64,000 nucleotides of DNA from Scilla litardierei (Eukaryota; Streptophyta; Magnoliopsida; Asparagales; Asparagaceae): contig CM061139.1 in NCBI GenBank assembly GCA_030789695.1, positions 4,355,878-4,419,877 of the forward strand. Reading direction: 5' to 3'. Below are positions 1-12,628 of the stretch, in pieces (positions within the stretch are counted from its first letter, which is position 1; each line of letters starts with the position of its first letter). The position numbers and the translations under genes are program-made. The notes below the pieces were generated by a model. The model did not search any database and was not told the origin of the DNA. It was given only the letters and a program-made list of their open reading frames with translations.

Positions 1-673
1 TCTCTCAGTTCAATGCTCTGCAGCTCCAGCTCATGGGACATCAGGTTCCCTATCAGATCCTCCACTTTCATTTGCGATAAATCCCTTGCTTCCTGAATAG
101 CTGTGATTTTGGGATGGAAGGTGCTAGGCAATGCTCTTAAGATCTTTCTGATTTGCTCCAGACTCGAGTATGACTTTCCAAGAGAGGTAGATTTGTACAC
201 GATGTCTGTGAACCCCGCAAACATCTCTTTAATTGACTCTGATGGAAGCATGCGGAAACTTTCATATTCAGTGCTGAGCAACGCAAGTCTGGACTCCTTA
301 ACTTGCGATGTACCCTCATGAGTCACCTCCAGAGTATGCCAAATTTCCGGCACAGTTTAACATTGAGATATACGGTTAAACTCAACTTTATCTAAAGCAC
401 AAATCAATGCATTCATAGCTTTATTATTCAATGAAAAGCGCTTCTTATCAAAGTCATCCCACTTATCTTCTGGTTTTAACATTTCATTATTAGCAACATT
501 AATGGTGGGAGGTTTATAGCCTTTTTCTACAATGCTCCATACATCATAATCAACATCAGCTAAATAAATCCTCATCCTAGTTTTCCAATACGCAAAATCA
601 ACACCGTTAAACTTAGGGGACGAGAAATAGACTGACCCTCAGTAAAAGCAGAATCAGACATATTCATAGACAT
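1..673 (-). pseudogene. gag: E1 gag fragment (copia, Sirevirus-like)
   Basis: Amino-terminal part of a Ty1/copia gag polyprotein, read leftward and cut off by the window edge. The start codon complements 671-673, shortly after the primer-binding site. The region 357-575 encodes the motifs MRIYL, IVEKGYKPP and KWDD, which are shared with the gags at 3336-5192 and 19873-21755 and are typical of the DUF4219/UBN2-type copia gag. Reading frames change near 610-625 and again near 355, so the copy is broken. Gag would form the virus-like particle that packages element RNA. Whether this copy had a pol gene cannot be seen. Confidence 0.8.
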
Positions 674-700
674 GATCAACTAGGCTAGATCCTCTAAACT

Positions 701-713
701 GGCTCTGATACCA
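701..713 (-). promoter_or_regulatory. Primer-binding site of E1
   Basis: On the minus strand this reads TGGTATCAGAGCC, complementary to the 3' end of plant initiator tRNA-Met. It lies two bases from the LTR end at 716, the normal place for priming minus-strand cDNA synthesis. Confidence 0.9.
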
Positions 714-715
714 CT

Positions 716-2258
716 TGTTGGATCTGGATCTAAGCCTAAAGGGGGGTGAATAGGCTTATAAAAATTCTCGTGCAACCCACGAGAAATCACACGCAGTTAT
801 ATCATAATCAACCAGATGCAGAGTATAGAAGAGCAGTCATAGCATGCACAAGCGATATACCCTGGTTCGGTCGCACTCACGACCTACATCCAGCCCCAAA
901 AACAATACTAGATATTAAAGTTAACTGGTACAACCTGTAGCTAGAGTACCAACTCTACACTCACCTGGCCCTCAGTACCTGCACTCACCAAAGTGCCCAA
1001 AAAATAACAATACTAGTAAAGCTCTCTCTTGGCTAGTCCCAACTAGCCAAGTCCCCAAACAAATAATAAAATAGTTTCACAGAGATCACAACACCAAATC
1101 ACAAAAAATAAAGTTCAGAGTTTAGAATTGCTCAGTCGTGATGGTGTCGATGTCTCTGTCGTTCAGCGTGTGGTCAGATCAATCTGATAAGTAGTAGTCT
1201 CTGATGTCCCCTCAATAGTTCGGCTCCCCTCTCGATGTAACTTCGCCCTTCTCAAATGTTGAAACTTGCAGGACATCAACAAAAATCGTAACGTGCGGCA
1301 CCTTCAAAGATTCGGCCCTTTGCTCTTTTGAGATTAAGTGCGCTTCAACAACAGGAAGAGGTGCGGCTTCTCAAAGATATTTCGAAGGGAAGGAGATTTG
1401 CTCCTCTCTGGTTTCGGCTGTCCCCATCACATGCATCTTGCGTCAGGTTCTTTGATGATTTGCACACAAAAAAATCGGCCCCTCCTTTTTTTGTTGATGA
1501 TTGGCTCTTTGATAGAAGAAGTGGCTCTTAGAGATTTGGATTAATTTTCAAGAGGGATTTTGCGTGTGCCCTTTGGAGTCAATGTTTGGCAGCTTCTGAA
1601 TTTTTGAAGAGACAATAGGTTCGGCTCTTTGGAGATTGATTGGCCAATGAAAGAGAATTCGGCTGGCATGGGCTTTTCATTTTCAAAAGGAAGAGATGAT
1701 GTCCTCTTTGAGATTTTGCAACGAACAAAGAGCTCCCTGGGAATTTTTTTGGTTGGTTGAACATGCGGCACACCTTGGGACGTGCGGCTCTAGGGTTTTC
1801 CTTTTTGAGGGAGAAGACCCAAAAAAACTGTTTTTTGCGGCTGCTGCTCTTTTTTTCGGCCTGTAGGGTTTTCTTTTTTAAAAAAGGGGTCTCTCTTTTG
1901 GATCGTGCGGCAAAGAAATTGGAGGCACACACATAAGTTATGGCTGACCTAGGCTTTTGTGGCAAGGAAAAGAGATCAAGGGCTAGGATTAATCAGGCTA
2001 TAGAGAATCCTAGTGATAGGGTGATTTGCAATGGGAATGGAGTTTGGACTTGATACGGAATACGATTAGGGTTTGATTCCAATAGATATGAGTCCACTCA
2101 AGCTAGGTTCTCCCCTTTTTCTCCTTTGCACATTGACCAAGTCTCTCCGTGAATTAATCACACGTTCGCCGTTCCTGAAACACTTAACACACACGTTAAA
2201 ACATTCACACACGTTTGTTATCATCAAACACGAAGTTCACAGATCGTTGCTACCAACA
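716..2258 (-). repeat. E1 5' LTR
   Basis: A 1543-bp LTR on the minus strand, starting TGTTGGTAGC (at 2258) and ending CCAACA (at 716), directly followed by the primer-binding site and gag. It aligns with the LTRs at 5233-41849 (split) and 35364-37403: shared blocks are the start (about 2139-2258), the block with TACCCTGGTTCGG (about 858-895) and the end. The middle has scattered TGCGGC motifs. The matching 3' LTR lies outside the window, so no target duplication can be checked. Confidence 0.85.
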
Positions 2259-2722
2259 TGGCTCACAGGCAGGCCGATACACGAGTCCTCGGGCCGATCT
2301 ATGGAGAAGAATTGTAAGGTGGAAGATAAGGTCGTTAGAGAGGAATACCTCAGTGTTTTGGGTATCCAAAAAGTGATCCCTTTACATGATGTTCTTCGGG
2401 TCGCTTTATAAGAGCCTTCCCCGGCCACGTCTCCTCGACGTCCCCCTCTTTCTCCCCAATGATCCACCACTTTGATGGCACCTTCATGGGTCAGGAAGGT
2501 GGGTGTAATAGGTTACTTTAATGGTGATTAAGGGGGGCACGCTTTAAGGGGAGCCATTAACTCCTGCCGGCGTGGGTCAGCGGTTGTACCCGCTTCGGTC
2601 CGAGGCCGGCCCGACTCTGAGTCCTCGTGGGGGCCTCATTTTCCCCAAGCTCGTGGCTTGTGACGTAGGCTTGGGCCGTTCGGCCTTGGCCCATCCTGGG
2701 AGGGCCGTATCAGTGTCGTTGC
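2259..2722. other. GC-rich segment of unknown origin
   Basis: This GC-rich, CpG-containing stretch lies between the E1 LTR and the point where E2 stops matching E3. It contains a TATA-like GCTTTATAAGAG near 2402 and several GGCC-rich words. It looks like part of another LTR or element that received E1, but no diagnostic terminus or coding motif is visible. Short open frames here have no recognisable content. Confidence 0.4.
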
Positions 2723-3335
2723 CATGGATCGTATCCATTTTTCATACTTAGCTCTTTTCTTTCTTTTTCATTTATGCATTTTTTTTTCATTTCAATTCTT
2801 TTGAGCTCTATTTTTTATCCAGGGCAAGACACATCATATCCCTTAAATTTTTCGTTATTTTTCATCCTACATTCACTTTTCAATATTTCATAAAAGATAT
2901 CTCCAAATGTACAACAACATTTAATACTTGTGGAATTGAAAGTGTAGGTGTAGAAATCGAATTATTCTAAACATTGAATATGTCATGGTTATTTAGAAAA
3001 TCAAACATGCACATGTAGCTCTAACAATAATACATCAATTCTATATCGATATGAATATCATTCATTAATACCAATTTAATGATTCAAAAGAAAGATACGC
3101 ATTAAGCACCATTTTTATAGCTTTTTGTATATTTTTTTTGTTTTGTGTTTATCAAGAACTAAAGTATCCTAACAAATGAACTAGCACATAAACACCACAA
3201 ATCAAGCACACAAAAAGCTATGAAGGTATTCATTATGCTCAAAGAAGAAAACATACCTTCACGATGTCGTTTGGCTAAGGAACTTTTTAATGAAATGCGA
3301 CGTCCAATCCATAGTTCCTCGCCGCTCCATTTTAC
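2723..3335 (-). other. E2 3' untranslated internal region (truncated)
   Basis: Non-coding and AT-rich. On the minus strand it aligns with the E3 region 34189-34760, for example the blocks around AGGTATATTT and GGGATATGGTGTGT. The match stops near 2722, so the polypurine tract and 3' LTR of E2 are missing. No pol sequence lies between gag and this region, exactly as in E3. Confidence 0.7.
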
Positions 3336-5192
3336 CTACACAGAAGATGTTATGTGTGACCTTGGAATCAAACAAGGTCCACTCACGTTGGTCATCACAC
3401 TCTTAGGAATCCAAATTTGTTTAAATTTTATGTTTTTTCCTATATTTGCAATAATGAGAAGTATGACCAACACAACCACATGTAAAGTACTTTGCATGAA
3501 TATTTCTAGCTTTTGTTGTCTCAATGTGTACTTTCCTATATTTTGACTTTTTAACACGTTTCAAATTATATCCAAGACCACGCCTATTATTACCATATAT
3601 TTGGTTTCCAAGAATTTTATCCAAAGATTGTTTCCCCACACCAAATTTCTTAATGGTCAATTCTAGGTTCGTGACTTTAGATTTCAAATAAGTATTTTCG
3701 TTCACAAGCAAAGTGCATTTATTTATGAAAGATTTTTTATTGTCATCTTCATTCTTTTTCGTGTTTTCAGCTTTCTTTTCAAACTCAATCATTTTTCCTT
3801 TAAGCTTATTTTTTAGCAAGCGCATCTTTTCATTCTGTTTCTAGTTTAACCAATTTTTCTTTATGCATGCTATTTTCTTTTAAAAGCGTAGGACAATTAA
3901 GGCAGTCAACTTTTTCATGCAAGCTAGATTTTTATTTTTTCAGCACATCAATGGTAAAATTACATGCAACAAGTTTTTATTTCAGATTATCGATTTCTTT
4001 AGACATGTCACAATTTTCTTATTGCAATTCAAAGTTACCATTCCTATATCAATCTAAAGTAGATTCTATCTCATCAATTTCATCTTGCATTCCCTTAAAA
4101 ATATTCAAAAGTTCAACTTTAGTGCAAGATTTTATCTCGTCGTGCTTTCCCATTAAGCAGAGGGAGGAGTGTTCAGTCTCCTCCTGAGTTTCATCTTCGC
4201 TATTGTCATCCCATGTTATCGATACAGATTTTCCTTTCTTTTCAGCGACGTTATTCTTTTCTTGTGGGCAATTTCTCATGAAGTGTCCCTTCTTCCTGCA
4301 TTTAAAACATTCCATTTTATTAGTAGTATTCTGTTCAGAGGAATTTCTAACATGATTAGATTTGTTAGAGCGACTAAACCTTTGTGCCATCTCAGCTCTT
4401 CCTTGGTCGGTTTGATATATCTTCTGAAGTTTCTAACCATCAGTGCTTGCTCCTCATCAAGATCATCTTCGTAATCTTCCTTAGCTTGAAGAGCTAGTGG
4501 TTTGGGAGCCTTGGCTTCTGGTTTCTCTTTAGCTTCGATGCTCTGCAGTTCAAGCTCATTGGATATTAAGTTACCTATCAAGTTCTCCACTCTCATCTTT
4601 GATAGATCTTTAGCTTCTTGAATGGCTGTGACTTTAGGACGGAAGGAGCTCGGTTGTGCTCTCAAAATCTTTCTCACCTGCTCCAGACTAGAGTATGGCT
4701 TACCAAGGGAGCTAGACTTGTAGACGATGTATGTGAACCTCGCAAACATCTCTTTGATGGAATCTGATGGAAGTATGTGGAAGCTCTCATATTCTTTACT
4801 CAGCAAAGCAAGTTCGGACTCCTTCACCTACGATGTTCCCTCGTGCATCACCTCCAGCGTATGCCATATTTCCTTTGCAGTTAAACATTGCGATATACGA
4901 TAAACTTAGCTTTATCCAAAGAGATAATAAGTGCATTCATAACTCTACCATTCAATGAATAAAGTTTTTTATCGGCAGCATCCCATTTATATTTTGGTTT
5001 TAGAATTTTAGTGTCTTCAATTTTAATAGTGGGAGGTTCATATCCTTTTTCAACAATGTCCCACGCATCATAGTCATTGGACACTAAATAAATTTTCATT
5101 CTCGCTTTTCAATATGCAAATTCTACTTCATTAAACTTAGTGGGTCGGGCAATAGACTGTCCTTCCGCAAATGCTGAATCAGAGATATTCAC
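3336..5192 (-). pseudogene. gag: E2 gag, broken (copia, Sirevirus-like)
   Basis: Minus-strand gag of the same family as E1 and E3. Segments in order on the minus strand are: the amino-terminal motifs MKIYL and IVEKGYEPP (about 5099-5025), a central gag region (about 4827-4420), a CCHC zinc knuckle CFKCRKKGHFMRNC (4268-4309), an acidic/coiled-coil stretch, and a second cysteine-histidine cluster CGCVGHTSHYC (about 3460-3490). It ends with GPCLIPRSH shortly before the stop. The expected ATG is GTG (5190-5192), a TGG codon near 5110 is TGA, and several frame changes divide it. It is non-functional as it stands. Confidence 0.8.
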
Positions 5193-5219
5193 GGTTAATC
5201 TATCTTAGATCCTCTAACC

Positions 5220-5232
5220 TGCTCTCATACAT
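5220..5232 (-). promoter_or_regulatory. Degenerate primer-binding site of E2
   Basis: The minus strand reads AATGTATGAGAGC where TGGTATCAGAGC is expected next to the LTR end at 5233. The position is right but several bases have changed, so priming is probably lost. Confidence 0.55.
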
Positions 5233-5797
5233 TGTTGGATTTGGATCTAAGCCTAAAGGGGGATGAATATGCTAATAAAAATATTCATGCACACACACGA
5301 AATCACAGGCAGTTATACACCACAAATAATAAGATGCAGGGTAATAAAGACAATCACAGAGTGCACATCAGATTTACCCTGGTTCGGCCGTCGCAACGAC
5401 TTACTCCAGCTCCAAAGCAGAACTTGCATTAATATGTTATTGGGTACAACTATAATGAGCTACGAGCCCCAACTCAACTCTCACCTAGTTCGTACCGCAC
5501 TCCCCAAATTGCTAAACACTATCAATTTTGTAAATGCTCTCTCTTGACAAGCCCAACTTGTCAAGACCCTCTTGTCTAGCCCCAACTTGACAAGACCCCA
5601 AAAGAATGTAAAGTTTTACCTACAAAGATCTATACAACAAGTACACGAATATAAAGAAATAAGAGTTTAGAAAGGATCAGTTCGTGTGGGTGTAGTCGTC
5701 TCTGTCAATCAGCTCAAGTCAGATGTGATCTGACAAAATGTAGTCGACACAGCCATCTCTGGATGATGCTATGAAGTTGCGGCTATGTTGATGAACC
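5233..5797 (-). repeat. E2 5' LTR, part 1 (3' end of the LTR)
   Basis: The minus-strand LTR ends CCAACA at 5233. It aligns with the E1 LTR from 716 onward. It breaks at 5797, where E3 is inserted, and resumes at 37404. Confidence 0.85.
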
Positions 5798-6231
5798 TGT
5801 TGGACGCAACGAACTAGGATCTTTAGTTTGATGATGACAAATGTGTGTTGTTATTTAACGTGTGTGTTAAGTGTGTTTCAAGAATGGCAAAGTTGGTATT
5901 CTAAGCGTTGGAGAAAGTGGTGTGCACAAAGCAAGGTAGACTTAGTCAAGTCATGAAAAAAAGATGTGGACCAAGTCTAATTGACTAAGGAGATTGGATC
6001 AATTCAAACCAATTTGATATTTGATCAAATCAATTATGGAGATTTGTTCAAACCCAATTTCTTTTCAAACTCCTAATCAAAATCCAAATCAAATCGCATC
6101 CATATCCCTAATGTGTTACAAATTCCTTGATCCTAGGGACTCCTTCCCATCCATACTTAAAACTCATGCATCAATAGGAGAGGGATACCCAAAAGGTAAT
6201 AACGCAACTCCTACACAAACAAAAAAAACCA
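5798..6231 (+). repeat. E3 5' LTR, left part
   Basis: Aligns with 35364-35795 of the 3' LTR (for example TGTTGGACGCAACGA at the start). It is interrupted after A6231 by the Helitron block. Confidence 0.9.
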
Positions 6232-6399
6232 TCTATTCTATAAAACACAACCTTTTTTGAATTTTGTCCCAGTCATATGTCCAGTCATATTGCTTTGTCC
6301 CAGTCATATGCTGAGTAGGATATAATTTTTTAACTTTTGAAATTTTGGCCTCACATTTGTCCTCATTGGCCTTTCACCTCAATTCATATCACGCACACT

Positions 6400-6935
6400 G
6401 TCAACATTTCTCAGTGAAAAATGGTGGAGGGAAAATTGGAGGGAAATCTTGGAGGGAAAAAATGGTGAAGTGAAATCTTGGAGGGAAAAATGTTGATGTG
6501 CTCGGAGATGCCTCCTCAGTGACGTCCTCAAGCAAAAAAACCCTCATCTTCACGGTGACAACCCAGTGGGAATTTGGAGGGAAATCTTGGAGGGAAAAAT
6601 GGGTTGATGTGATCGGAGATGGCCTCCTCAGAGACGTCCTCCAAAAATCCTCAGAGATGGCCTCCTCAGAGACTGGCCCTTTTCTTCTTCACGTCCTCAT
6701 CTTCCATCCTCATCTTCCATCCTGCAAAAAATCAAGCCATCTTCTTCACGGCCTTCATCTTCTTCACGGCCTGCAAAAAATCACCACGCAAAGCCCTCAT
6801 CTTCTTCACGGCCTTCTTCACGTCCTGCAGCAAAGCCCTCATCTTCAACCTCTCCACGCAAAGCCATCATCTTCAACCTCATCCTCCACGCACTTCAGGC
6901 GGTGAGTTATTTTGGGAACACGTTGACATCTACCT
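6400..6935. repeat. Purine/pyrimidine-rich internal repeats of the Helitron
   Basis: Short imperfect repeats: GGAGGGAAATCTTGGAGGGAAAAA occurs in several variants (6427-6610), then the words CATCTTCTTCACGGCC and CCTCATCTTC repeat (about 6690-6890). The block 6800-6935 recurs at 9127-9260. The open frames here are low-complexity Ser/His/Leu tracts and do not look like genes. Confidence 0.7.
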
Positions 6936-8531
6936 CATTTTCATATTTAATTTATGCCAGAATTTCCAAATTTGAGTTATATCAAATTTTATCAGAATTT
7001 TCAGGATGTGAGGATGAATGATACTTCAGTTTGAGAATGATGAATTTTCAGAATTTTAAAAGTTTGTCCTCATAATTTTAAAAGTTTGAGTTATATCAAA
7101 TTAAAAGTTTGTCCTCATAATTTTCAGAATTTTAAAATTTTAGTTAACTCATAGTTTGTCCTGTGAGTTATATACTTTAGTTATTCTGAAAATTTTAGTT
7201 TGTCCTCACATTTTATCAGAAAATTTGTCCTCATAGTTGAAATTTTGAGTCATAGTTGATACTTCATAGGATGAATGATACTTTTACTTGATTTTCAGGA
7301 TTTTATCAGAATTTTCAAACCTCATATATCAAGAATCCATCCTGTTTGTGAATTATTCACATTGTGAAATTTTATCCTGTTTGTGAAAATCCATCCTGTT
7401 TGTGAATTATTCATAGGATGATTCATAGGCCATTCCATACTAAAATATCCATTTTTCACAATCCATCCATTTTCATATTTAATTTATGCCAGAATTTCCA
7501 AATTTGAGTTATATCAAATTTTATCAGAATTTTCAGGATGTGAGGATGAATGATACTTCAGTTTGAGAATGATGAATTTTCAGAATTTTAAAAGTTTGTC
7601 CTCATAATTTTAAAAGTTTGAGTTATATCAAATTAAAAGTTTGTCCTCATAATTTTCAGAATTTTAAAATTTTAGTTAACTCATAGTTTGTCATGTGAGT
7701 TATATACTTTAGTTATTCTGAAAATTTTAGTTTGTCCTCACATTTTATCAGAAAATTTGTCCTCATAGTTGAAATTTTGAGTCATAGTTGATACTTCATA
7801 GGATGAATGATACTTTTAGTTGATTTTCAGGATTTTATCAGAATTTTCAAACCTCATATACCAAGAATCCATCCTGTTTGTGAATTATTCACATTGTGAA
7901 ATTTTATCCTGTTTGTGAAAATCCATCCTGTTTGTGAATTATTCATAGGATGATTCATAGGCCATTCCATACTAAAATATCCATTTTTCACAATCCATCC
8001 ATTTTCATATTTAATTTATGCCAGAATTTCCAAATTTGAGTTATATCAAATTTTATCAGAATTTTCAGGATGTGAGGATGAATGATACTTCAGTTTGAGA
8101 ATGATGAATTTTCAGAATTTTAAAAGTTTGTCCGCATAATTTTAAAAGTTTGAGTTATATCAAATTAAAAGTTTGTCCTCATAATTTTCAGAATTTTAAA
8201 ATTTTAGTTAACTCATAGTTTGTCCTGTGAGTTATATACTTTAGTTATTCTGAAAATTTTAGTTTGTCCTCACATTTTATCAGAAAATTTGTCCTCATAG
8301 TTGAAATTTTGAGTCATAGTTGATACTTCATAGGATGAATGATACTTTTAGTTGATTTTCAGGATTTTATCAGAATTTTCAAACCTCATATACCAAGAAT
8401 CCATCCTGTTTGTGAATTATTCACATTGTGAAATTTTATCCTGTTTGTGAAAATCCATCCTGTTTGTGAATTATTCATAGGATGATTCATAGGACATTCC
8501 ATACTAAAATATCCATTTTTCACAATCCATC
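6936..8531. repeat. Three tandem copies of a 532-bp unit
   Basis: Copies begin at 6936, 7468 and 8000 with CATTTTCATATTTAATTTATG and are almost identical (single-base differences such as TCCTCATAA/TCCGCATAA). The unit is AT-rich and non-coding, built from words such as GTTTGTCCTCATA and CCATCCTGTTTGTGAATTATTC. High identity suggests recent amplification inside the Helitron. Confidence 0.9.
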
Positions 8532-9892
8532 CTGTTTGAAAATATCCATTTTTGATTTTCACAATGTGATATTAGGCCATTCCATACTAAAAGTATCATT
8601 CATCCTATGAATTATCCTGTTTGAGATAATTTCACAATGTGAATTATCCTGATATATGAGGTTTGAAAATCCATCCTGTTTGTGAATTATTCACATTGTT
8701 GATAAAATCATCCTATTGTGAAACCTCATATATCAGAATCATCCTATGAATTATCCTGTTTGTGAAAATCCATCCTGTTTGTGAATTATTCACATTGTGA
8801 AATTTTATCAGAATTTTCACACGTTGACATCAGTTTGAGAATCTTGATATGTTGTATATCTGTGAATGGATATCTTGATAAAATCCTGTGAATACATTCA
8901 CTAAAATCCTAAATACTTCAGTCACTTTGGTTGAATTTGGTATGTTGTATCCATTCACAGATTCACTAAAATCTGTTTGTGAATTCACTAAAATCTGTGA
9001 ATGGATATATTTTTGTGAATCTGTGAATGCAGTGTGGATTTTTGTGAATGCAGTGTGGATATCTTGATATGGATTTTCATATCACTAAAATCTGTGAATG
9101 GATATCTTTGTTATGGATATTTTTGTGAATGCCTTCTTCACGTCCTGCAGCAAAGCCCTCATCTTCAACCTCTCCACGCAAAGCCCTCATCTTCAACCTC
9201 ATCCTCCACGCACTTCAGGCGGTGAGTTATTTTGGGAACACGTTGATATCTACCTCATTTTCATATTTAATTTATGCTTTTTGATTTTAGAATTTTATCA
9301 GAATTTTCAGAATTTCCAAATTTGAGTTATATCAAATTTTATCAGAATTTTCAGAGTTATATGAAATTTTAGTTGATACTTCATAGGATGAATGATACTT
9401 TTAGTTGATTTTCAGGATTTTATCAGAATTTTCAAACCTCATATATCAAGAATCCATCCTGTTTGTGAATTATTCACATTGTGAAATTTTATCATGTTTG
9501 TGAAAATCCATCCTGTTTGTGAATTATTCATAGGATGATTCATAGGCCATTCCATACTAAAATATCCATTTTTCACAATCCATCCTGTTTGAAAATATCC
9601 ATTTTTGATTTTCACAATGTGATATTAGGCCATTCCATACTAAAAGTATCATTCATCCTATGAATTATCCTGTTTGAGATAATTTCACAATGTGAATTAT
9701 CCTGATATATGAGGTTTGAAAATCCATCCTGTTTGTGAATTATTCACATTGTTGATAAAATCATCCTATTGTGAAACCTCATATATCAGAATCATCCTAT
9801 GAATTATCCTGTTTGTGAAAATCCATCCTGTTTGTGAATTATTCACATTGTGAAATTTTATCAGAATTTTCACACGTTGACATCAGTCTTTA
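8532..9892. repeat. Rearranged and partly inverted copies of the 532-bp repeat words
   Basis: 8527-8830 is repeated almost exactly at 9583-9880. Some words appear in inverted orientation, for example CATAGGATGAATGATACTTTTA (about 8330) against TAAAAGTATCATTCATCC (about 8590 and 9643). 8840-9130 is an array of (GTGAATGGATATCTTGAT)-like words. No coding content. Confidence 0.8.
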
Positions 9893-10500
9893 ACTTCTTT
9901 TCCAATTTCCATTTTGCCGGCACTTGGTTTTGCAGTGGAGCACAGAGTCCTCTGATCTCTCCATCTACTCGAACTCTATGGTGGAGAGATAGGTGGATCA
10001 GCAGTAGAAGGCCAACTTCTCTTTCCACTAAATAGTTAAAGGACTATGTGATCAGTTAAAGGAAGAGCAGCAGCAGAATGATCTCTCCATCTACTCGAAC
10101 TCTATGGTGGAGAGACAAGAGTCGCTTAAGTATCTGTTCCTTCAAAGCTGTAAGAAAGTTGCAAATTTTCATTTCACACACCCTATCTTTTTATTATTAT
10201 TTTCATCCTAAATCGGGGTTTTGATCTAATCACAACTTCTCTTTCCTGTGTATGAAACAAGGGAGGAAATAAGAAGGCCGCAAGATCAAGGGGAAAAAGG
10301 GATAAAAATTATCCAAAAAACCTAGCTTTCTTTTAATTACGAATTCACCCTCAGTTTTGGTCCCTCTTATTTGAATCTAAATCAATCTTTTAAAATCCTT
10401 GAAGTTTGCTCCTTTTTTTGTTTGTAGAGGAGAGATTTAAGGAATCGAGCGATATTGTTCCGAAGTATCTCGCTGGGGTTCCAGTGAGTATCAATTTCCA
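9893..10500 (+). pseudogene. Exon-like gene fragments, source not identified
   Basis: After TTTTGCAG (ending about 9944) comes a segment encoding SSDLSIYSNSMVER. A second copy of the same words (about 10070-10150) reads QQQNDLSIYSNSMVERQESL. A further exon-like segment at about 10437-10483 is flanked by TTTGTAG and GTGAGT. Normal base composition and splice-like borders set this apart from the surrounding AT repeats and suggest captured host sequence, partly duplicated. I do not recognise the protein. Confidence 0.4.
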
Positions 10501-12530
10501 CTGTCTCTGAAGATCCTCTTATTTTGTTTTCATTTCTTCTGAGTTGTGCAATAATTGCAGCTCTTTGCTATAGGTTTGTGTAAAAATTATCCAAACCCCC
10601 TAGCTCTTTTCGAAGTATCTTGATGGTGTCCAAAGATATTTTTTTCCCATATGAAGATCTGCTTAATAATTGTAGCTCTTTGTAATAGGTTTATGAATTG
10701 CCTGATATCTTTGGAATTTGCAAAAACTAATTACTTTTGCGATTTTGGATGTTTTGTTGTTTCTGGAAGATGCTCAACCAGTCTTGCAATCTTATCTGTT
10801 AATGCTCAACCAAGATGCTCACTCCTTTTCCTTTTTCCTTTTTTCTGTTATTGTTTAGGACTTTTGGTAACTCCTTTAGCTTTATATCATAGCAGTAACA
10901 AGGGTGTTACTCACATTTGTTTGGAATGTTTTCTATGTCAAATTGCATTCTTAACAAAGCTGGTGTTTCTTAAGCCATTCCAGATTATGGGTTTACGGCT
11001 CCTTTTGGTGTGTACAATTTCAGTTTTGTCAAAACTGGCATTCAAAACTGGAATTCAATTTGAATTCCAGTTTTGAATACAAAACTGTCATTTTTGAATT
11101 CCAGTTTTGATAAATACAAAAATGTACAAGTTCAGTTTTGATGTATACAAAGCTTTATAGAATACAATTAAAATTTTGATGTGTCCAGTTTTGATATGAC
11201 AAAACTGGAATTCAAATCTCAATCATTTTTTATGTGTACAGTTTTGAATATGCTTAATTGTACAGAGCTATGATTTTAATATGGCAAATGCATGTTCATG
11301 TGCAGCCAATGCATATTGATGTGTAGAACATGAAAACATATTTAATCATTGTGTAGAAATATGTGGTAAATTTTAATATGCTTAATTGTTGTTTCTATGC
11401 TTAATTGTACGGAATGAAATTGGAATCTCAATAACAATTAAGCATATTTTGATGTGTACAATTTTGAATCTCAATCAAAATTGGAACCTGTTAACCGCAT
11501 AGAAGCATAAGGTAAATTTTAATATGCTTAATTGTTGTTTCTTTGCTTAATTGTACAGAATGAAATTGGAATCTCAATAACAATTAAGCATATTTTGATG
11601 TGTACGATTTTGAATCTCAATCAAAATTGGAACCTGGTTCAGTTTGTCAACTTAACAATGTGTACAGTTTCCATTTTATTCTTCTTTTAATGAAAAGGAT
11701 CGGATTTTAGCCAAAAACATTATAACAAAAGTCTAAAAAATACAAGGATAAAGTTTTCAGGATAATAAAATATGTACCCGTAGGAATTCCCAAGAGCAAC
11801 AAATGAAGAAAAATGCCAGATGAACTATTATGAATAAATCATGGCTGCATATAAATAAAATTGTTATTTATAGGAAGCACACAAGAACCTAACCCCAAAG
11901 TCAAATTTGAACCTAACCCCAAAGTCAAATTTGACACCTACTTCAATCATTTTAGACATATAATACCATGTGAAGATTCACATGAGTTGTTGAAGTAAAA
12001 TCTAGAACAACCTTTCAAAATGTTAAGTAATTAGTAATGTATTGCAAATAAGAATCAATTTTAGTTCAGTGTTCATATATGTGACATCATTGTGTTTTTG
12101 GATTATATTCAGAAACATTAAAATTCAATCTTCTGTCTTTCACTATATACCATAAAGAGGCAGGTCTTTGTTGAAGTTGTATCTCACATACATTCAAACA
12201 TATCCGTGGTATGCAAAAGCTATATAATCGGTTGAGTCCCACATTCAAACATTAATCGAAACAAATATGGTCCAACAACATAATTCCTAAACATTGAAAT
12301 CTCTCCACTGAAACTAAGCCACTTACGCCATAACTTCAGCATAACAAGTAACCTACAAACAATGATCCCAAAAGCACCAACTAAAAATCAATGAAACATA
12401 AACTTGGCCCCTCACCAAACAGTACAAATGATGCAAACAGACTATAATTAGCCCAAATTATCATTTGGTATTCTAGAATTCATCCGAAAAATGACAACAT
12501 AAATGATTTTAAAAGAAAAAATGGAATCTC
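10501..12530. other. Helitron internal sequence without recognised genes
   Basis: AT-rich. It includes AATTCCAGTTTTG-type words (11020-11230) and a duplicated block of about 160 bp (about 11370-11495 and 11510-11635, with GCTTAATTGTTGTTTCT). It may contain introns of captured genes. No coding motif was recognised, and the open frame at 10651-11076 has no gene-like features. Confidence 0.6.
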
Positions 12531-12538
12531 ACCAGCAA

Positions 12539-12620
12539 CAATCCTGCAGCCTGGCGCAAAGATAAAGGTTGGGGGATCACCTTTGACTATAATTGGAATC
12601 ACCCTATGCTTGCGAAGTTG
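12539..12620 (-). pseudogene. Antisense exon-like fragment, unidentified
   Basis: The minus strand encodes VIPIIVKGDPPTFIFAPGCR and runs into a GT donor (GCTG/GTGAG, complement near 12535-12540). It lies back to back with the kinase fragment on the other strand, consistent with two independently captured pieces. I do not recognise the source gene. Confidence 0.4.
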
Positions 12621-12628
12621 AGAAGGGG

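Noticed and set aside
716..2258. LTR interpreted as the 3' LTR of E2
   Set aside because: Its right side (minus-strand upstream) has no polypurine tract and is followed by unrelated GC-rich sequence, while its left side has a primer-binding site and gag, so it is the 5' LTR of E1.
10651..11076. 141-codon hydrophobic frame in the Helitron
   Set aside because: T-rich intron-like sequence gives Leu/Phe/Cys-rich translation; no conserved motif or gene structure.
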